A stretch of 64,000 nt of DNA from Halomicrobium katesii DSM 19301 (GCF_000379085.1 NZ_KB905378.1:1634327-1698326); one strand, 5' to 3'. Positions 28,911 to 38,015 are shown, counted from the first letter of the stretch. Made by a program: numbers and translations. Notes: generated by a model not told the origin, from the letters alone.

Positions 28911-29561
28911 ATGGCAGCACCACGAATCCTGATTCTGGGCCCGCCGGGTGCGGGCAAGGGCACGCAATCGAGCAACATCGCCGAGACCTACGGCGTCGAG
29001 CACGTCACGACCGGCGACGCGCTCCGTGGCAACAAGGAGATGGACATCTCCGACATGGACACGGAGTACGACACGCCTGGCGCGTACATGGACGCTGGCG
29101 ACCTGGTCCCCGACAAAGTCGTCAACGCCATCGTCGACGAATCGCTCAGTCAGGCCGACGGCTTCGTCCTGGACGGCTACCCGCGCAACCTCGAACAGGC
29201 CGAGGAACTGGCAGACATGACCGACCTCGACGTGATCCTCTCGCTGTCGGTCGCTCGCAAGGAACTGGTCGACCGACTCACGGGCCGTCGGGTGTGTGAC
29301 GACTGTGGCGCGAACTACCACGTCGAGTTCAGTCCGCCCGCGGAAGACGGCGTCTGTGACGACTGTGGCGGCGACCTGATCCAGCGCGACGACGACAACG
29401 AGGAGTCCGTGCGCAACCGACTGGACGTGTTCGACGAGAACACCCTGCCCGTCATCGATCACTACGAGGGCGACGACGCCTTCGTCGCCGTCGACGGCGA
29501 GCAGACCCCCGACGAGGTCTGGGCCGACATTCGGGACGCCATCGACGCGCGCGTCGAGTAA
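28911..29561 (+). CDS. adk: Adenylate kinase
   Basis: 216 residues. It interconverts AMP, ADP and ATP. The P-loop [12 protein letters not shown] is at residues 7-18, the AMP-binding region has TTGDALR and [13 protein letters not shown], and the LID contains two CDDCG motifs ([10 protein letters not shown] and VCDDCGGDL) able to bind zinc. The TATA-like CATTTATTC lies about 26 nt before ATG 28911, giving a leaderless message. It leads the conserved archaeal adk-DUF106-cmk-cbf5 gene order. Confidence 0.95.
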   Translation: MAAPRILILGPPGAGKGTQSSNIAETYGVEHVTTGDALRGNKEMDISDMDTEYDTPGAYMDAGDLVPDKVVNAIVDESLSQADGFVLDGYPRNLEQAEELADMTDLDVILSLSVARKELVDRLTGRRVCDDCGANYHVEFSPPAEDGVCDDCGGDLIQRDDDNEESVRNRLDVFDENTLPVIDHYEGDDAFVAVDGEQTPDEVWADIRDAIDARVE

Positions 29562-29600
29562 AACGTTGATAAGGGCTCGCCGCTGTAGAGTAGTACACGA

Positions 29601-30512
29601 ATGGCACGTACCGCCCAGAAAGTAGAGTCGCTCGCCAGCGAGGGCGAGGACATGACCGACGCACTGGCGACCGTCCTCGCCGTCGCCGAGGAGCAGGGAA
29701 CCGTCTCCTGGGCCGACGTGAGCGACGATCTCACGAGCGGTCAGTGGGGCCGGCTCATCGAGAAGGGGCTGCTGGTCGACGCCGACGGCGCGGGGTTCGT
29801 CCTCAGCGACCCCGACGGAATCCGCGACGCGCTCGGCGAAGACAGCGTCGAGACCGCCGCGGCCACCAGCGGCGACGGCGACGACGACGAGGGCGTCAAC
29901 TGGACCAGTTACGACAAGGGCGCGGCCCTGGTCACCGTGGGCCTGTTCGCCGGCTACATGCAACAGGACGTGCGCGCACTCGTCGGCGGCACGATCGATA
30001 TCCTGCTGGGGCCACTCAACGATCTGGTGCCCTTCTACGTCGTCATCCTCGTGCTGGCGATCATGACCGGTCTCTGGTCGACACTCCTCCAGGACAACCT
30101 CATGGATTCGGAAGTCATGGGGAAGTACCAGGAGAAGATGCAGGATCTGCAGGACCGCCGTGAGGCCGCCAAAGAGCGCGGCGACGACGAAGCCCTCGAC
30201 GAGATCCAACAAGAGCAGATGGAGGCGATGGGCGACCAGCTGGGCATGTTCAAAGCCCAGTTCCGGCCGATGGTGTGGATCATGCTGCTGACGATCCCCG
30301 CCTTCCTCTGGATGTACTGGATGATCCGCGACGGCCACATCGAGGCCGCAGAGACCGTGATGGTGCTTCCGCTGGTGGGCGAGGTCTCGAACTGGCAACA
30401 GGGCGTCCTCGGGCCGCTCCAGGCCTGGATCCTCTGGTACTTCCTGTGCTCGCTCGGGTTCAGCCAGCTGCTCCGGAAGGCACTGAACGTCCAGACCTCG
30501 CCGACAGGGTAA
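29601..30512 (+). CDS. DUF106 family membrane protein (EMC3/TMCO1/Oxa1-like)
   Basis: 303 residues. An N-terminal soluble part (residues 1-100) looks like a winged helix with an acidic linker. It is followed by transmembrane helices and a cytosolic coiled coil ([28 protein letters not shown], spanning two helices), then more helices ([20 protein letters not shown]). This is the DUF106 topology, an archaeal member of the Oxa1/YidC/EMC3 superfamily that helps insert membrane proteins. The gene sits between adk and cmk, its normal archaeal position, 39 bp after adk. Confidence 0.85.
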   Translation: MARTAQKVESLASEGEDMTDALATVLAVAEEQGTVSWADVSDDLTSGQWGRLIEKGLLVDADGAGFVLSDPDGIRDALGEDSVETAAATSGDGDDDEGVNWTSYDKGAALVTVGLFAGYMQQDVRALVGGTIDILLGPLNDLVPFYVVILVLAIMTGLWSTLLQDNLMDSEVMGKYQEKMQDLQDRREAAKERGDDEALDEIQQEQMEAMGDQLGMFKAQFRPMVWIMLLTIPAFLWMYWMIRDGHIEAAETVMVLPLVGEVSNWQQGVLGPLQAWILWYFLCSLGFSQLLRKALNVQTSPTG

Positions 30513-30571
30513 CCCCGCGAACGCGACCGGAAACAGACAGCCTCTTTATTCGCGCCCTCACCAGTCGATAC

Positions 30572-31150
30572 ATGTTGATCACCGTTTCCGGACCGGCGGG
30601 TAGCGGCAAGAGCACACTCGCCGCGAACCTCGCCGAGGAGCTCGGATACGACCACGTCAGCGGCGGCGACATCTTTCGCTCGCTGGCCGAGGAACGCGGC
30701 GTCTCGCTGGTCGAACTGAACCAGCAGGCCGAGTCCGACGACCAGATCGACCGCGACCTCGACCGGCGACTGCGCTCGACCGCTCGCGAGGAAGACGATC
30801 TCGTCCTCGAATCCCGGCTGGCCGGCTGGATGGCCGGCGACCACGCCGACCTGAAGCTGTGGCTCGATGCACCACTGGACGTGCGGGCCGAACGTATCGC
30901 CGACCGCGAGGAGAAGTCCGTCACCGAAGCCAGAGACGAGACGCAGGCCCGCGCCGAGAGCGAAGGGCTGCGCTACCAGGAGTACTACGGCATCGACATC
31001 GACGACCGATCGATCTACGACCTCTCGATCAACACCGCTCGCTGGGACGAAGGCGGCGTCCAGGAGCTCATCGTCGCCGCCGTCGACGCTTACGACCCGG
31101 ACGGTGACGAGGGGAAAGCACCGACGGCCGGCGTCACCTACGAGTTCTGA
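30572..31150 (+). CDS. cmk: Cytidylate kinase
   Basis: 192 residues. It phosphorylates CMP and dCMP. The P-loop [13 protein letters not shown] is at residues 3-15. Archaeal CMP-kinase segments follow: [52 protein letters not shown] with LID arginines, and a final [14 protein letters not shown] 30572 is directly before the P-loop. The cbf5 start follows the stop by one base, so they are co-transcribed. Confidence 0.93.
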   Translation: MLITVSGPAGSGKSTLAANLAEELGYDHVSGGDIFRSLAEERGVSLVELNQQAESDDQIDRDLDRRLRSTAREEDDLVLESRLAGWMAGDHADLKLWLDAPLDVRAERIADREEKSVTEARDETQARAESEGLRYQEYYGIDIDDRSIYDLSINTARWDEGGVQELIVAAVDAYDPDGDEGKAPTAGVTYEF

Positions 31151-31151
31151 G

Positions 31152-32051
31152 ATGGTCCGCGACGCGCCCGAACACCGGTCGCCCGCCGATCTGCTCACCT
31201 TCGGCGTCGTCAACCTCGACAAGCCACCCGGCCCCTCCGCTCACCAGGTGGCCGCCTGGGTTCGAGACGCCGTCGACGACGCGCTCGACGCGGCCGGCGA
31301 CGACCGGACGCTCGGACGCGTCGCACACGGCGGAACGCTCGACCCAAAGGTCACGGGCTGTCTCCCGATCTTGCTCGGCGACGCCGCCCGCGCGGCGCGC
31401 GTGTTCGACGACGCAGTCAAAGAGTACGTCACGATTCTCGAACTGCACGACCACGCACCGCCGGACTTCGACTCGATCGTCGCCGAGTTCGAGGGCGAGA
31501 TCTACCAGAAGCCCCCGCGCAAGAGTGCCGTGAAACGACGGCTCCGCAGCCGGACGATCCACGCGCTGGACGTCCTCGAACGCCACGATCGCCGGGCGCT
31601 CCTGCGCGTCCGCTGTGGCTCTGGAACGTACGTCCGCAAGCTCTGTCACGATATCGGACTTGCACTCGGGACCGGCGCACACATGGGCGAACTCCGACGC
31701 ACCGCGACCGGCGACTTCGACGATCGCGACCTCGTGACAATGGAAGACCTCGTCGACGCGCTGGCCGAGTGGGCCGACAACGACGACGAGACGTGGCTCC
31801 GCGAGACCGTCGCACCCGCGGAACGCGCCCTGGCCGGCTATCCCACGGTGACCATCGCACCCAGCGCCGCCCGCGAAGTGGCACACGGCGCACCGGTCTA
31901 CGCACCCGGCGTGATCGAGACCGACGCCGAGCAGGGTGCCGACGTGTGCTGCGTGACACCCGACGGCGCGGCGGTGTGTCTGGGCAGACTGGTCGGCGAC
32001 CCCGACGCCGACAGCGGCGTCGCCGTCGAACTCGAACGCGTCCTCGTCTAA
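31152..32051 (+). CDS. truB: tRNA/rRNA pseudouridine synthase, TruB/Cbf5 family
   Basis: 299 residues. It makes pseudouridine in tRNA or, with H/ACA guide RNPs, in rRNA. The catalytic Asp lies in HGGTLDPKVTGCLPI near residue 60, followed by YVTILELHD, IYQKPPRKSAVKR and the CGSGTYVRKLCHDIG loop. The C-terminal 75 residues form a PUA domain (TIAPSAAREVAHGAPVYAPG). The ATG at 31152 gives MVRDAPEHRSP, a slightly short N terminus for Cbf5. It closes the adk-DUF106-cmk cluster and lies just upstream of the tRNA-Pro gene used as integration site. Confidence 0.92.
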   Translation: MVRDAPEHRSPADLLTFGVVNLDKPPGPSAHQVAAWVRDAVDDALDAAGDDRTLGRVAHGGTLDPKVTGCLPILLGDAARAARVFDDAVKEYVTILELHDHAPPDFDSIVAEFEGEIYQKPPRKSAVKRRLRSRTIHALDVLERHDRRALLRVRCGSGTYVRKLCHDIGLALGTGAHMGELRRTATGDFDDRDLVTMEDLVDALAEWADNDDETWLRETVAPAERALAGYPTVTIAPSAAREVAHGAPVYAPGVIETDAEQGADVCCVTPDGAAVCLGRLVGDPDADSGVAVELERVLV

Positions 32052-32167
32052 CGCTTCTGTAGGCGGCGACACCCGCCGCGACTCGACGCGCCCGACCGAG
32101 ACGATGACTCCCACACGCAACGCCGAAGCGTAGCCCTTAATTAGTGGACCCTCCTCGTTCCGAGTGC

Positions 32168-32238
32168 GGGACCGTGGGGTAGTGGTATCCTCTGCCGATG
32201 GGGTCGGTAGGACCTGAGTTCGAATCTCGGCGGTCCCA
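32168..32238 (+). tRNA. tRNA-Pro (GGG)
   Basis: The acceptor stem pairs GGGACCG with CGGTCCC, the anticodon stem pairs TGCCG with CGGTA (one G-T pair), the loop ATGGGGT gives anticodon GGG, and the T stem pairs CTGAG with CTCGG around TTCGAAT. The discriminator is A32238; no intron. A TATA-like TTAATTAG lies about 34 nt upstream. The 3' end forms attL of the integrated element. Confidence 0.93.
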
Positions 32239-32241
32239 CTC
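32226..32241 (+). repeat. attL, 16-bp core inside tRNA-Pro 3' end
   Basis: CTCGGCGGTCCCACTC covers the 3' strand of the T stem, the 3' strand of the acceptor stem, the discriminator and three downstream bases. An exact copy at 48445-48460 lies just beyond the integrase gene. Confidence 0.9.
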
Positions 32242-32272
32242 CAAGTTTTCCCGGATCAAAATTACTGGCGGC

Positions 32273-32291
32273 TTGGATCTTCTGAATCCAA
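32273..32291 (+). other. Conserved leader hairpin of the provirus
   Basis: TTGGAT and ATCCAA pair around CTTCTGA. The region to the first gene aligns with the region right of attR. There a hairpin at 48494-48509 has GGGC/GCCC in place of GGAT/ATCC, while the TTCTG loop is kept. Confidence 0.6.
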
Positions 32292-32348
32292 ATTCCGGGT
32301 AGAAAACGAGTGGTCTAAACACCCTCGTTTAAGTGTGGGGTGGTCCGC

Positions 32349-32606
32349 GTGATCCGACTCCCCGAGAGCCGGATCGACAAGACGACCTGTCAGCATTGTG
32401 GGACTCACGTCTCGCGGGATTTCCGGCGGACCTTCGGCGATGAAGACGACATCGCCCACCGCTGTGCAGCCTGTGACTGCATGGCCCGGCTTTCAGCCGG
32501 GAGTGCAGCCGGGAAGAGCGTCTCGAAGGCTGACCCGGCGGAGCATCCGAACCGGAATCGAGGCCAGCGCACGGATGCGCGCGCCGACGGGGGTGAGTCG
32601 CTGTGA
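32349..32606 (+). CDS. Small zinc-finger protein (DUF7563-like), first provirus gene
   Basis: 85 residues. A four-cysteine finger is clear: CQHCGTHVSRDFRRTFGDED then HRCAACD. The rest is basic and disordered. GTG 32349 is chosen over GTG 32340 because TTTAAG is about 22 nt upstream and the aligned gene to the right of attR (GTG 48567) starts at the same point. Its stop overlaps the next start (GTGA). Small proteins of this type are common at the start of haloarchaeal virus and plasmid operons; a DNA-binding or regulatory role is inferred. Confidence 0.65.
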   Translation: MIRLPESRIDKTTCQHCGTHVSRDFRRTFGDEDDIAHRCAACDCMARLSAGSAAGKSVSKADPAEHPNRNRGQRTDARADGGESL

Positions 32607-32800
32607 GGTATCAGTCGGATCTGTTCGAGTACGAGGAAGACCTGTCCCCCCTCACCGACGCCCAGCGAGAGGTGTACGAAGCTGTCGAGCAGGATGGCTA
32701 CGGCGTTCGGGAGTACGCCCGCAAGACTGGCCGGTCGAAAGGGACAGTCGGAAACCTGCTTCGGCGGGCTCGTCGACGACTGGGGGGTGATGAGGCGTGA
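32603..32800 (+). CDS. Small helix-turn-helix protein, sigma-70 region 4-like
   Basis: 65 residues. The core LTDAQREVYEAVEQDGYGVREYARKTG is followed by RSKGTVGNLLRRARRRL, a typical region-4-like HTH in which the second helix contacts DNA. It starts with GTG inside the previous stop and ends inside the next start, so it is translationally coupled. It is probably a regulator of provirus genes. Confidence 0.7.
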   Translation: MRYQSDLFEYEEDLSPLTDAQREVYEAVEQDGYGVREYARKTGRSKGTVGNLLRRARRRLGGDEA

Positions 32801-33102
32801 GTGAGACGATCCTCGATCGATTCGTCTCCAAGGTCTCGCAGTCGGTAACGGAGATCGTCGTGGCGTACCTGCTGGCGTTCATCGCGGGTGGTGACTCACT
32901 GCAGCTCGCGAAGATCGTGCTGGCGATCAAGCTGAACGTGTTCGCGCTGCCGCTGTCGTGGACGCCCGCGCTCCGGCTGCCGCTGTGGTGCTGGTACGTC
33001 ACCGCCGTCCTGTGGCTTCGTCAGTGGCTGCTGCTGTCGGGCTACAGCACGTCAGAGGCAGTCGGACAGGTCGAGCGCTACGTCGGGGGTGAGACGGCGT
33101 GA
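32797..33102 (+). CDS. Small provirus membrane protein
   Basis: 101 residues with two or three hydrophobic helices (VTEIVVAYLLAFIAGG, IVLAIKLNVFALPLSW, LWCWYVTAVLWLRQWLLLSG) and an acidic tail. GTG start overlapping the HTH gene (GTGA). No family recognised. Its place in the early operon suggests a membrane-associated viral function rather than a virion protein, but this is speculation. Confidence 0.6.
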   Translation: MSETILDRFVSKVSQSVTEIVVAYLLAFIAGGDSLQLAKIVLAIKLNVFALPLSWTPALRLPLWCWYVTAVLWLRQWLLLSGYSTSEAVGQVERYVGGETA

Positions 33103-33230
33103 CCGAGTTCGTCCGAGCGTCTCGCCTGTACGACGTTGAGGCAGGCACTCCTCTCGGCTTCGGCTGGGCGGCGATGCGGCCCCTCGCCGAGAATCGCCAG
33201 TCGACAAAGCAGTACCGGGAGGGACAGTAA
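33099..33230 (+). CDS. 43-residue provirus mini-protein
   Basis: GTG at 33099 overlaps the previous stop (GTGA), and the stop TAA shares a base with the next ATG (TAATG). The product begins MTEFVRASRLYDVEAG and ends KQYREGQ. The tight coupling on both sides is the main evidence that it is translated. No motif recognised. Confidence 0.55.
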   Translation: MTEFVRASRLYDVEAGTPLGFGWAAMRPLAENRQSTKQYREGQ

Positions 33231-33748
33231 TGCCGTCGACGAACCAGAGCGCCAACGATCGCGACCGCGAGACCTTCCCTAAGATCCGCGACGACGTTGG
33301 TGAAGATCCCGCTCGGTGGCTCGACTGGGAGATACTCGGCATCAACGACCGCGAGCAACTCGTTCGCACGCGAATCGACTCCATTGACAGCCTGGAAGCG
33401 ATCCGGGCGTGGATCGGCGTCGAGCGGGCGCTCGGTCGGGGTGACGGCGGCGGTCCTCGCAAGGGGATCATCAACGCGCTCGAACAGCGCGAACGACGCC
33501 TCGACGAGATCGGCGAGCGACCCAACCGCCTCCAGCAGCGCGACGGCCCTCGCGATCTCGCGCCCGTCGAGTGCTCGTATCCTGATCGCGACGATATCGA
33601 CGCGGCCAGCGATCGAAGGACGTACAGCCCGACACGAGCTTTCGGGCCGCTTCGGGAGCGGTACCCGCATCTGTTCGAGGACGGTCACAGCGCCGACGAG
33701 AGCGGCCAGACGGGCGCTGTCGCAACCGACGGGGGGAGCGGCGAATGA
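33230..33748 (+). CDS. Hypothetical provirus protein
   Basis: 172 residues, charged and without membrane segments or signal. The N-terminal half is helical (DPARWLDWEILGINDREQL, IDSLEAIRAWIGVERALG); the C-terminal half is rich in R, D and P. It begins in a TAATG overlap with the mini-protein and ends in an ATGA overlap with the replication-protein candidate. The position suggests an accessory role in replication. No family recognised. Confidence 0.6.
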   Translation: MPSTNQSANDRDRETFPKIRDDVGEDPARWLDWEILGINDREQLVRTRIDSIDSLEAIRAWIGVERALGRGDGGGPRKGIINALEQRERRLDEIGERPNRLQQRDGPRDLAPVECSYPDRDDIDAASDRRTYSPTRAFGPLRERYPHLFEDGHSADESGQTGAVATDGGSGE

Positions 33749-35430
33749 GTACCGATCCGCTGAACCCGGCCGGCGACGATCACATTCGCTTCGACGATGT
33801 CGCCAGCGGGTACGAGACTACCGCGATGCCGAAGCCCGTCGCCCACGGAGCTGCGATTCAGAACGTGCTGGCTGATCTCTCTCCGAGTGACCAGGACGCC
33901 ACGCCGAACGAGCGTGAGACCCTGTACGCGACCGCCGTCGACTACTGGCGGGCGAACATCGCGAACCGCGATGTCGAGCCGTACATCGCCGAGCGCGGCG
34001 TCGAAGACCGCTTCGACTGGGTGCCGAACGACGGCCACGAGTACGGCTTCGTCGTCCGGTCGAGCAAGTGGATGGCCGGCACCGAGACCGGCGGCGACTA
34101 TCGACCGTACTACCAGCAAGACGTACTGCTCCGGCGGATCGTCGATGATGATGACGCTGGCCTGTCGCTCGAACCCGGCCCGGTCTCGCTCCGGGTCGAG
34201 ATCATGCCTCAGTACCGTGATCTCGTCTATCAGAACTCGCGGGACCCACTGCCATGTCCGTACGGCGAGGGTACCCGACTCCAGATGTGGACCACGTGGG
34301 CCGAAGAGGCCGAGGAAGTCGAGCAGCGCGCCTATGACGCCCTCGTGGCCGTCTACGGGAGCGACGCCCTGAACGTCGGGCGTGATCGCGTCGACGAGTC
34401 TCGCCGCATCGCCAAAGCAGAGACGCACATCCGCTTCGACGTGGACAAGAAGCCTCGCGTCGTCGAGGCCCTGGAGAACTCGAAGGACCTGATTGCGTGG
34501 GGTGGACATTCCGAAATCGAGGCTGGCCAGCAACGCGATCGAGAAGGCTGGAGCGAGGTGTCAGTCGAGTCCGACCGCTGGGACCTGCTGGGCTTCGACG
34601 GCACGGAGTACGGCGTTCACGCGAAGATCTATCAGGCTCAGGACTGGCACAAGCGTCCGGAGTCCGATTACTACCGACACCCGAAGTTCGAGGCCGCCTA
34701 TGCCGGCGTTGATCGGGGCGCGAACCCCCACGTCGACGACTGGGACGACGTGATGACCCACCTTCGGACGATCGTCGCCACCCACGCCTACTGGGGTGGT
34801 CTCGACCGAGCTGATCACGTCGAAGACGACTACTTCGACGGGGCCTTCGCCGAACAGTTCGAGTTCGAGCGTCCCATTGGTCGGCGTGAGATGCTCCGGC
34901 GACGGTATCAGGATCTCGCCACCGAGGTGTACCGAGAGGCACTGAAAGAGTCGACGGACGCCGTCTACGACATTCTGAAGGTGGTCGCGAGAGCGGACGG
35001 TGCGACCTACGATCACTTGGAGCAAGAAACCGGGCTGGCCCGCTCGACGATCCGCTACCACGTTGCCCGGCTGGCCGAGAACGGCGTAGTCGCCCGGCGC
35101 GGGAATCCGGTGCTGGTCACCTTCGTGAGCAAGGATCTCTGGAAGCGCGCCACGGAGATCCTGGCGAAAGCGAACCCCGACGACACGCAAGAAGACCTTG
35201 CAGAGCGCGCCCAAGAGCGTCGAGAACGCCGTGAGGAACGCGACGAGCCCGACGACACCGAGGAGGGTGGCGACGCTGACGACACTGACGGCGACGCCTC
35301 GACCCGCACCGAGTGGCTGTATCTCGATGAATGGGGAAGCGTCGACGAGCTAATCGGTGAGCTGACCTATGGCGATCGGACGCCCCGCGACGTGCGTGTC
35401 CGTGATCTGAGCGAGCCTGCACCGGGCTAA
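33745..35430 (+). CDS. Candidate provirus replication protein with winged-helix domain
   Basis: 561 residues, the largest + strand gene of the element. Residues 1-400 form a large domain without a motif I could assign (RFDDVASGYETTAMPKPVAH, YGFVVRSSKWMAGT, SLRVEIMPQYRDLVY). A winged helix follows (ATYDHLEQETGLARSTIRYH to ARRGNPVLVTFVS), then an acidic tail and a short conserved end (TEWLYLDEWGSVDELI). No clear HUH or rolling-circle tyrosine motif is seen. Size, position at the end of the early operon and DNA-binding domain make it the best replication-initiator candidate. A haloarchaeal DUF7845-type label is possible. Confidence 0.55.
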   Translation: MSTDPLNPAGDDHIRFDDVASGYETTAMPKPVAHGAAIQNVLADLSPSDQDATPNERETLYATAVDYWRANIANRDVEPYIAERGVEDRFDWVPNDGHEYGFVVRSSKWMAGTETGGDYRPYYQQDVLLRRIVDDDDAGLSLEPGPVSLRVEIMPQYRDLVYQNSRDPLPCPYGEGTRLQMWTTWAEEAEEVEQRAYDALVAVYGSDALNVGRDRVDESRRIAKAETHIRFDVDKKPRVVEALENSKDLIAWGGHSEIEAGQQRDREGWSEVSVESDRWDLLGFDGTEYGVHAKIYQAQDWHKRPESDYYRHPKFEAAYAGVDRGANPHVDDWDDVMTHLRTIVATHAYWGGLDRADHVEDDYFDGAFAEQFEFERPIGRREMLRRRYQDLATEVYREALKESTDAVYDILKVVARADGATYDHLEQETGLARSTIRYHVARLAENGVVARRGNPVLVTFVSKDLWKRATEILAKANPDDTQEDLAERAQERRERREERDEPDDTEEGGDADDTDGDASTRTEWLYLDEWGSVDELIGELTYGDRTPRDVRVRDLSEPAPG

Positions 35431-36052
35431 ACTGGGCTCGCGCGCCGGTTGCTGGTCGTGCGGATAGCTACTTCTCTCGCGTTTCAGACCTTCTTACGCT
35501 GTCTTCCGTCACTCATTCTTACAGAACCGACGCCAGTGTGTCTTCGACCGGTTCGTTCGGGCCGTCGAGACGGGGTGACCGCCTCGATCGAGGCGAGTTC
35601 CACCCAGTTTTTCGCCGAGCGCCTCGCTCGTTCAGATACCGAATCGCCCGTGAACGGGTGCTTCTCACCTCGAAAACGGCGGTCTCGCGGGCCGGGCCGT
35701 CCGCGCAAGTTGCCGGGTCCCCCTACGGCGGTGCCTGTAGGCAGGGCCACCAAGTGCGGGGCGCGCAGAACGCGCGCCCCTTCCCGCACCGCCACCGCAA
35801 ATGGTGTTCGGGCGTCTGACCGGCGTGTACGTGCTGCCTACGGGGTATAGACTTCCCCCAGACCCTGACAACCAGCCTTGCCAGAACCGTCTACGAGGGG
35901 GTGAGAAGTCCTATGGAGATGACCACATCGGTAACTACACTGTATAGCATTGCTATCAGGGAGTAGAACAGTCGACAACCGAAATATAAAATTTGTTGAT
36001 GCTTTCGGCTACTTTTATCACAATACGTCAGCTGTGACAGTACAACGTACTT
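35431..36052. other. Non-coding, palindrome-rich region of the provirus
   Basis: No convincing gene in 620 bases. It holds the 14-bp palindrome GCCTCGATCGAGGC (35581-35594) and a perfect 9-bp hairpin, GGGGCGCGC/GCGCGCCCC (35758-35780), nested in GTGCG/CGCAC. TGCCTGTAGGCA-like palindromes (near 35733) and an AT-rich segment from 35925 are also present. The position after the replication-protein candidate suits an origin or a structured RNA. Confidence 0.45.
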
Positions 36053-37360
36053 ATGGGGACATTCGGCGATCAATATGTCGTAGGAGAGGAATACCGCAAC
36101 TCAACAGAGATTGAAACAAATCAGTACCACAAGTGGTTGAACGCTCCTTTAGATGGTGGTATCAATCCGCAAATGGGGATCGGAAGGCTTGAAAACCAAA
36201 TCACTGGAGAGCGTGAATTTCTCATTTTCTACTCATCTGACGGCCAATCTATGCGGCACGATCCGTGGGACGATATCATAAATATGGAAGACGGGGTTGC
36301 ACATTTTTGGGGCGACTCTAAGGCCGGAGACGGACCAGATCCGTTAGAACGTCCTGGGAACGCTCTGGTGAAAGAGGAGTACTGTACGAACTATGCTCAG
36401 AATAGGCGATCCAATGCTGCTCCCGTACTACTGTTTCAAAAAGAGCGACCGGGATATGTGACATTCAAAGGACTTTGTCTCATATCTGGTCTAAATCTTA
36501 AGCGGCACAAAGATGGAGACGAGACTGTTGTCAATTATCGAATCGACCTCGACATTCTTGATGCTGATGCTGTCGACTTAGAGTGGATACATCGGGCCGT
36601 GTTTAGACGCTCCTCAACCGGCGAGTCACGGGCCGTTGCGGTTGATCTAAAACCTGTCCTGAGTGCCTCATCGTGTCGATCTGTTCGCGGAGCATACGCT
36701 GCAAGAGCCGATTTGTACTGCGTCTAAACAAGGCCGATACATCGTAAAGCTCGAACGGGTGTCGATAACGGTGGGCCTGAAGCGTGGAACCACTGGGTAG
36801 ATACTGGCACCGTCCGTCGATACTCGGTATATAAAGACCGTATCCGGTCAGCGGATGCTCAGAAGCCCGAAGGGAAGGTATCGGATCTTCATTCAGATAT
36901 TCGATCTCGGCTCGATGGGTCAAATACTGAAAGAGGAGAAAAGCTGGAAAGGCTGTTAAAAAAGATGCTCAGCAGCATGGACAATATATCGCAGGTCGAG
37001 CTCACCCCCAGTAGTGGAGACAAAGGTGTTGATTTGACAGGCAAAATCGATCTGGTAACGGAAGCTCAATTGACGGAACCAAATACAAAAATCGCGTTCA
37101 AAGCACAGGTTAAGAATAAATCTGGCAGCGTTGGAGGGCGTGAAATTAGCCGTCTGGCGTCGCGAGTCGACGATGGAGAAATTGGACTGTTTTTCACGAT
37201 GTCATACTATACTCAAAAAGCCCAACAAGAAAATATCTCGACATATCCAGTACGACTCTTTTCGGGGAAAGATATTGTTGAGCTACTGGCTCAGACGGAC
37301 TTAGCAAGTAGAGAACGACTAAATGATGCTGTTGTTGATGAAATCAACAGTTCTGTATAG
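36053..37360 (+). pseudogene. Mrr-type (type IV-like) restriction endonuclease interrupted by a MITE
   Basis: The N-terminal part (VVGEEYRNSTEIETNQYHKW, HFWGDSKAG, GYVTFKGLCLI) looks like a recognition domain. The C-terminal part has the Mrr catalytic pattern: SGDKGVDL with the metal Asp, IAFKAQVKNKSG for the Q-x-K, then EIGLFFTMSYYTQKAQ and VRLFSGKDIVELL. A stop at 36725-36727 separates them. It lies in a 141-bp insert (36595-36735). Removing the insert plus one 9-bp duplicate joins the halves in frame to about 385 residues (LEWIHRKARTG across the junction). It was probably a nuclease against modified foreign DNA, carried as provirus cargo, and is now broken. GC is lower than in the flanks. 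Confidence 0.75.
36595..36735 (+). mobile_element. 141-bp MITE with 16-bp terminal inverted repeats and 9-bp target duplication
   Basis: The left end GGCCGTGTTTAGACGC (36595-36610) and the right end GCGTCTAAACAAGGCC (36720-36735) are inverted repeats matching at 15 of 16 positions. They are flanked by GATACATCG at 36586-36594 and 36736-36744. The insert has no gene and brings an in-frame TAA into the restriction gene. The parent transposase is not in the window. Confidence 0.88.
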
Positions 37361-37366
37361 ATCTGT

Positions 37367-37777
37367 TTATTTATAAGCACTAACTCTCGGCCTGTCAAGT
37401 TGGTGCAGCTCGGAGATGCCGATTTTCGATTGGCGAGCCTCACGATGCTCTCCCCCACCGTGCCAGTGTAACTTCGGCAGTCTTGAGGAGTGACGCATCT
37501 CCCACTGTAGGACTTCGATACCACGCCCACGAATCCGATACACCGCAAACACGTACCACCCGTTCGCAGCACGGAGCTGCTCGTGGTACTGATCGTAGAG
37601 CTTGAACGTGCCGGGCTGCCCGTCGCTGTGGCGATGCATCGCAGCCTTGATCTCGACCGGCGTGCCGTCCGGTCGCTTCGCGTCGTGCCAGCTACACCGA
37701 TCGAGTTCTAGTCCGTACCGCTCGGCGGCTTGGCGCTCGACGAGGGTGCCGTAGTGATTCGCGCGATGGCTGGGCAT
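37367..37777 (-). CDS. PD-(D/E)XK-like provirus protein
   Basis: 136 residues. HYGTLVERQAAERYG is followed by SWHDAKRPDGTPVEIKAAMH, which fits the E...D...ExK arrangement of small archaeal Holliday-junction or restriction-like nucleases. The C-terminal strands include GWYVFAVYRIRGRGIEVL. ATG 37777 overlaps the stop of the upstream membrane gene (TAATG on the - strand), so they are coupled. It could resolve or process viral DNA; the nuclease call rests on the motif alone. Confidence 0.6.
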   Translation of the reverse strand: MPSHRANHYGTLVERQAAERYGLELDRCSWHDAKRPDGTPVEIKAAMHRHSDGQPGTFKLYDQYHEQLRAANGWYVFAVYRIRGRGIEVLQWEMRHSSRLPKLHWHGGGEHREARQSKIGISELHQLDRPRVSAYK

Positions 37778-37959
37778 TACGCTGTGCTCCGGTTTGCTCG
37801 CCATTTCAGCAGGATCGAGTGACCGAGCGCGACCAGCAGTACGGAACTGCACAGGAACCCGAGTCCGGCTGATCCCGACTGGTCGAAGACGATCGCGCCG
37901 AGGAGTATTCCGGACAGCCACGTGAGCCACATCTGGATTGGATCGACCGCTTGGCTCAT
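37777..37959 (-). CDS. 60-residue provirus membrane protein
   Basis: MSQAVDPIQMWLTWLSG opens two transmembrane helices (LTWLSGILLGAIVFD and LGFLCSSVLLVALGHSILL) with a basic tail (KWRANRSTA). A strong TATATA box lies about 22-25 nt before ATG 37959, so this is the first gene of a short transcript that continues into the nuclease-like gene. The function is unknown. Confidence 0.6.
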   Translation of the reverse strand: MSQAVDPIQMWLTWLSGILLGAIVFDQSGSAGLGFLCSSVLLVALGHSILLKWRANRSTA

Positions 37960-38015
37960 TTTGTTGCCTCGCGTGCGTCATATATAGATACTCCTCCGGG
38001 TTGTTGTCGGCCGTT

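Noticed and set aside
35449-35850. Overlapping frames on both strands in the palindrome-rich provirus gap
   Set aside because: Arginine-, proline- and serine-rich products without motif. They cover hairpins, and neither has a promoter or coupling to neighbours.
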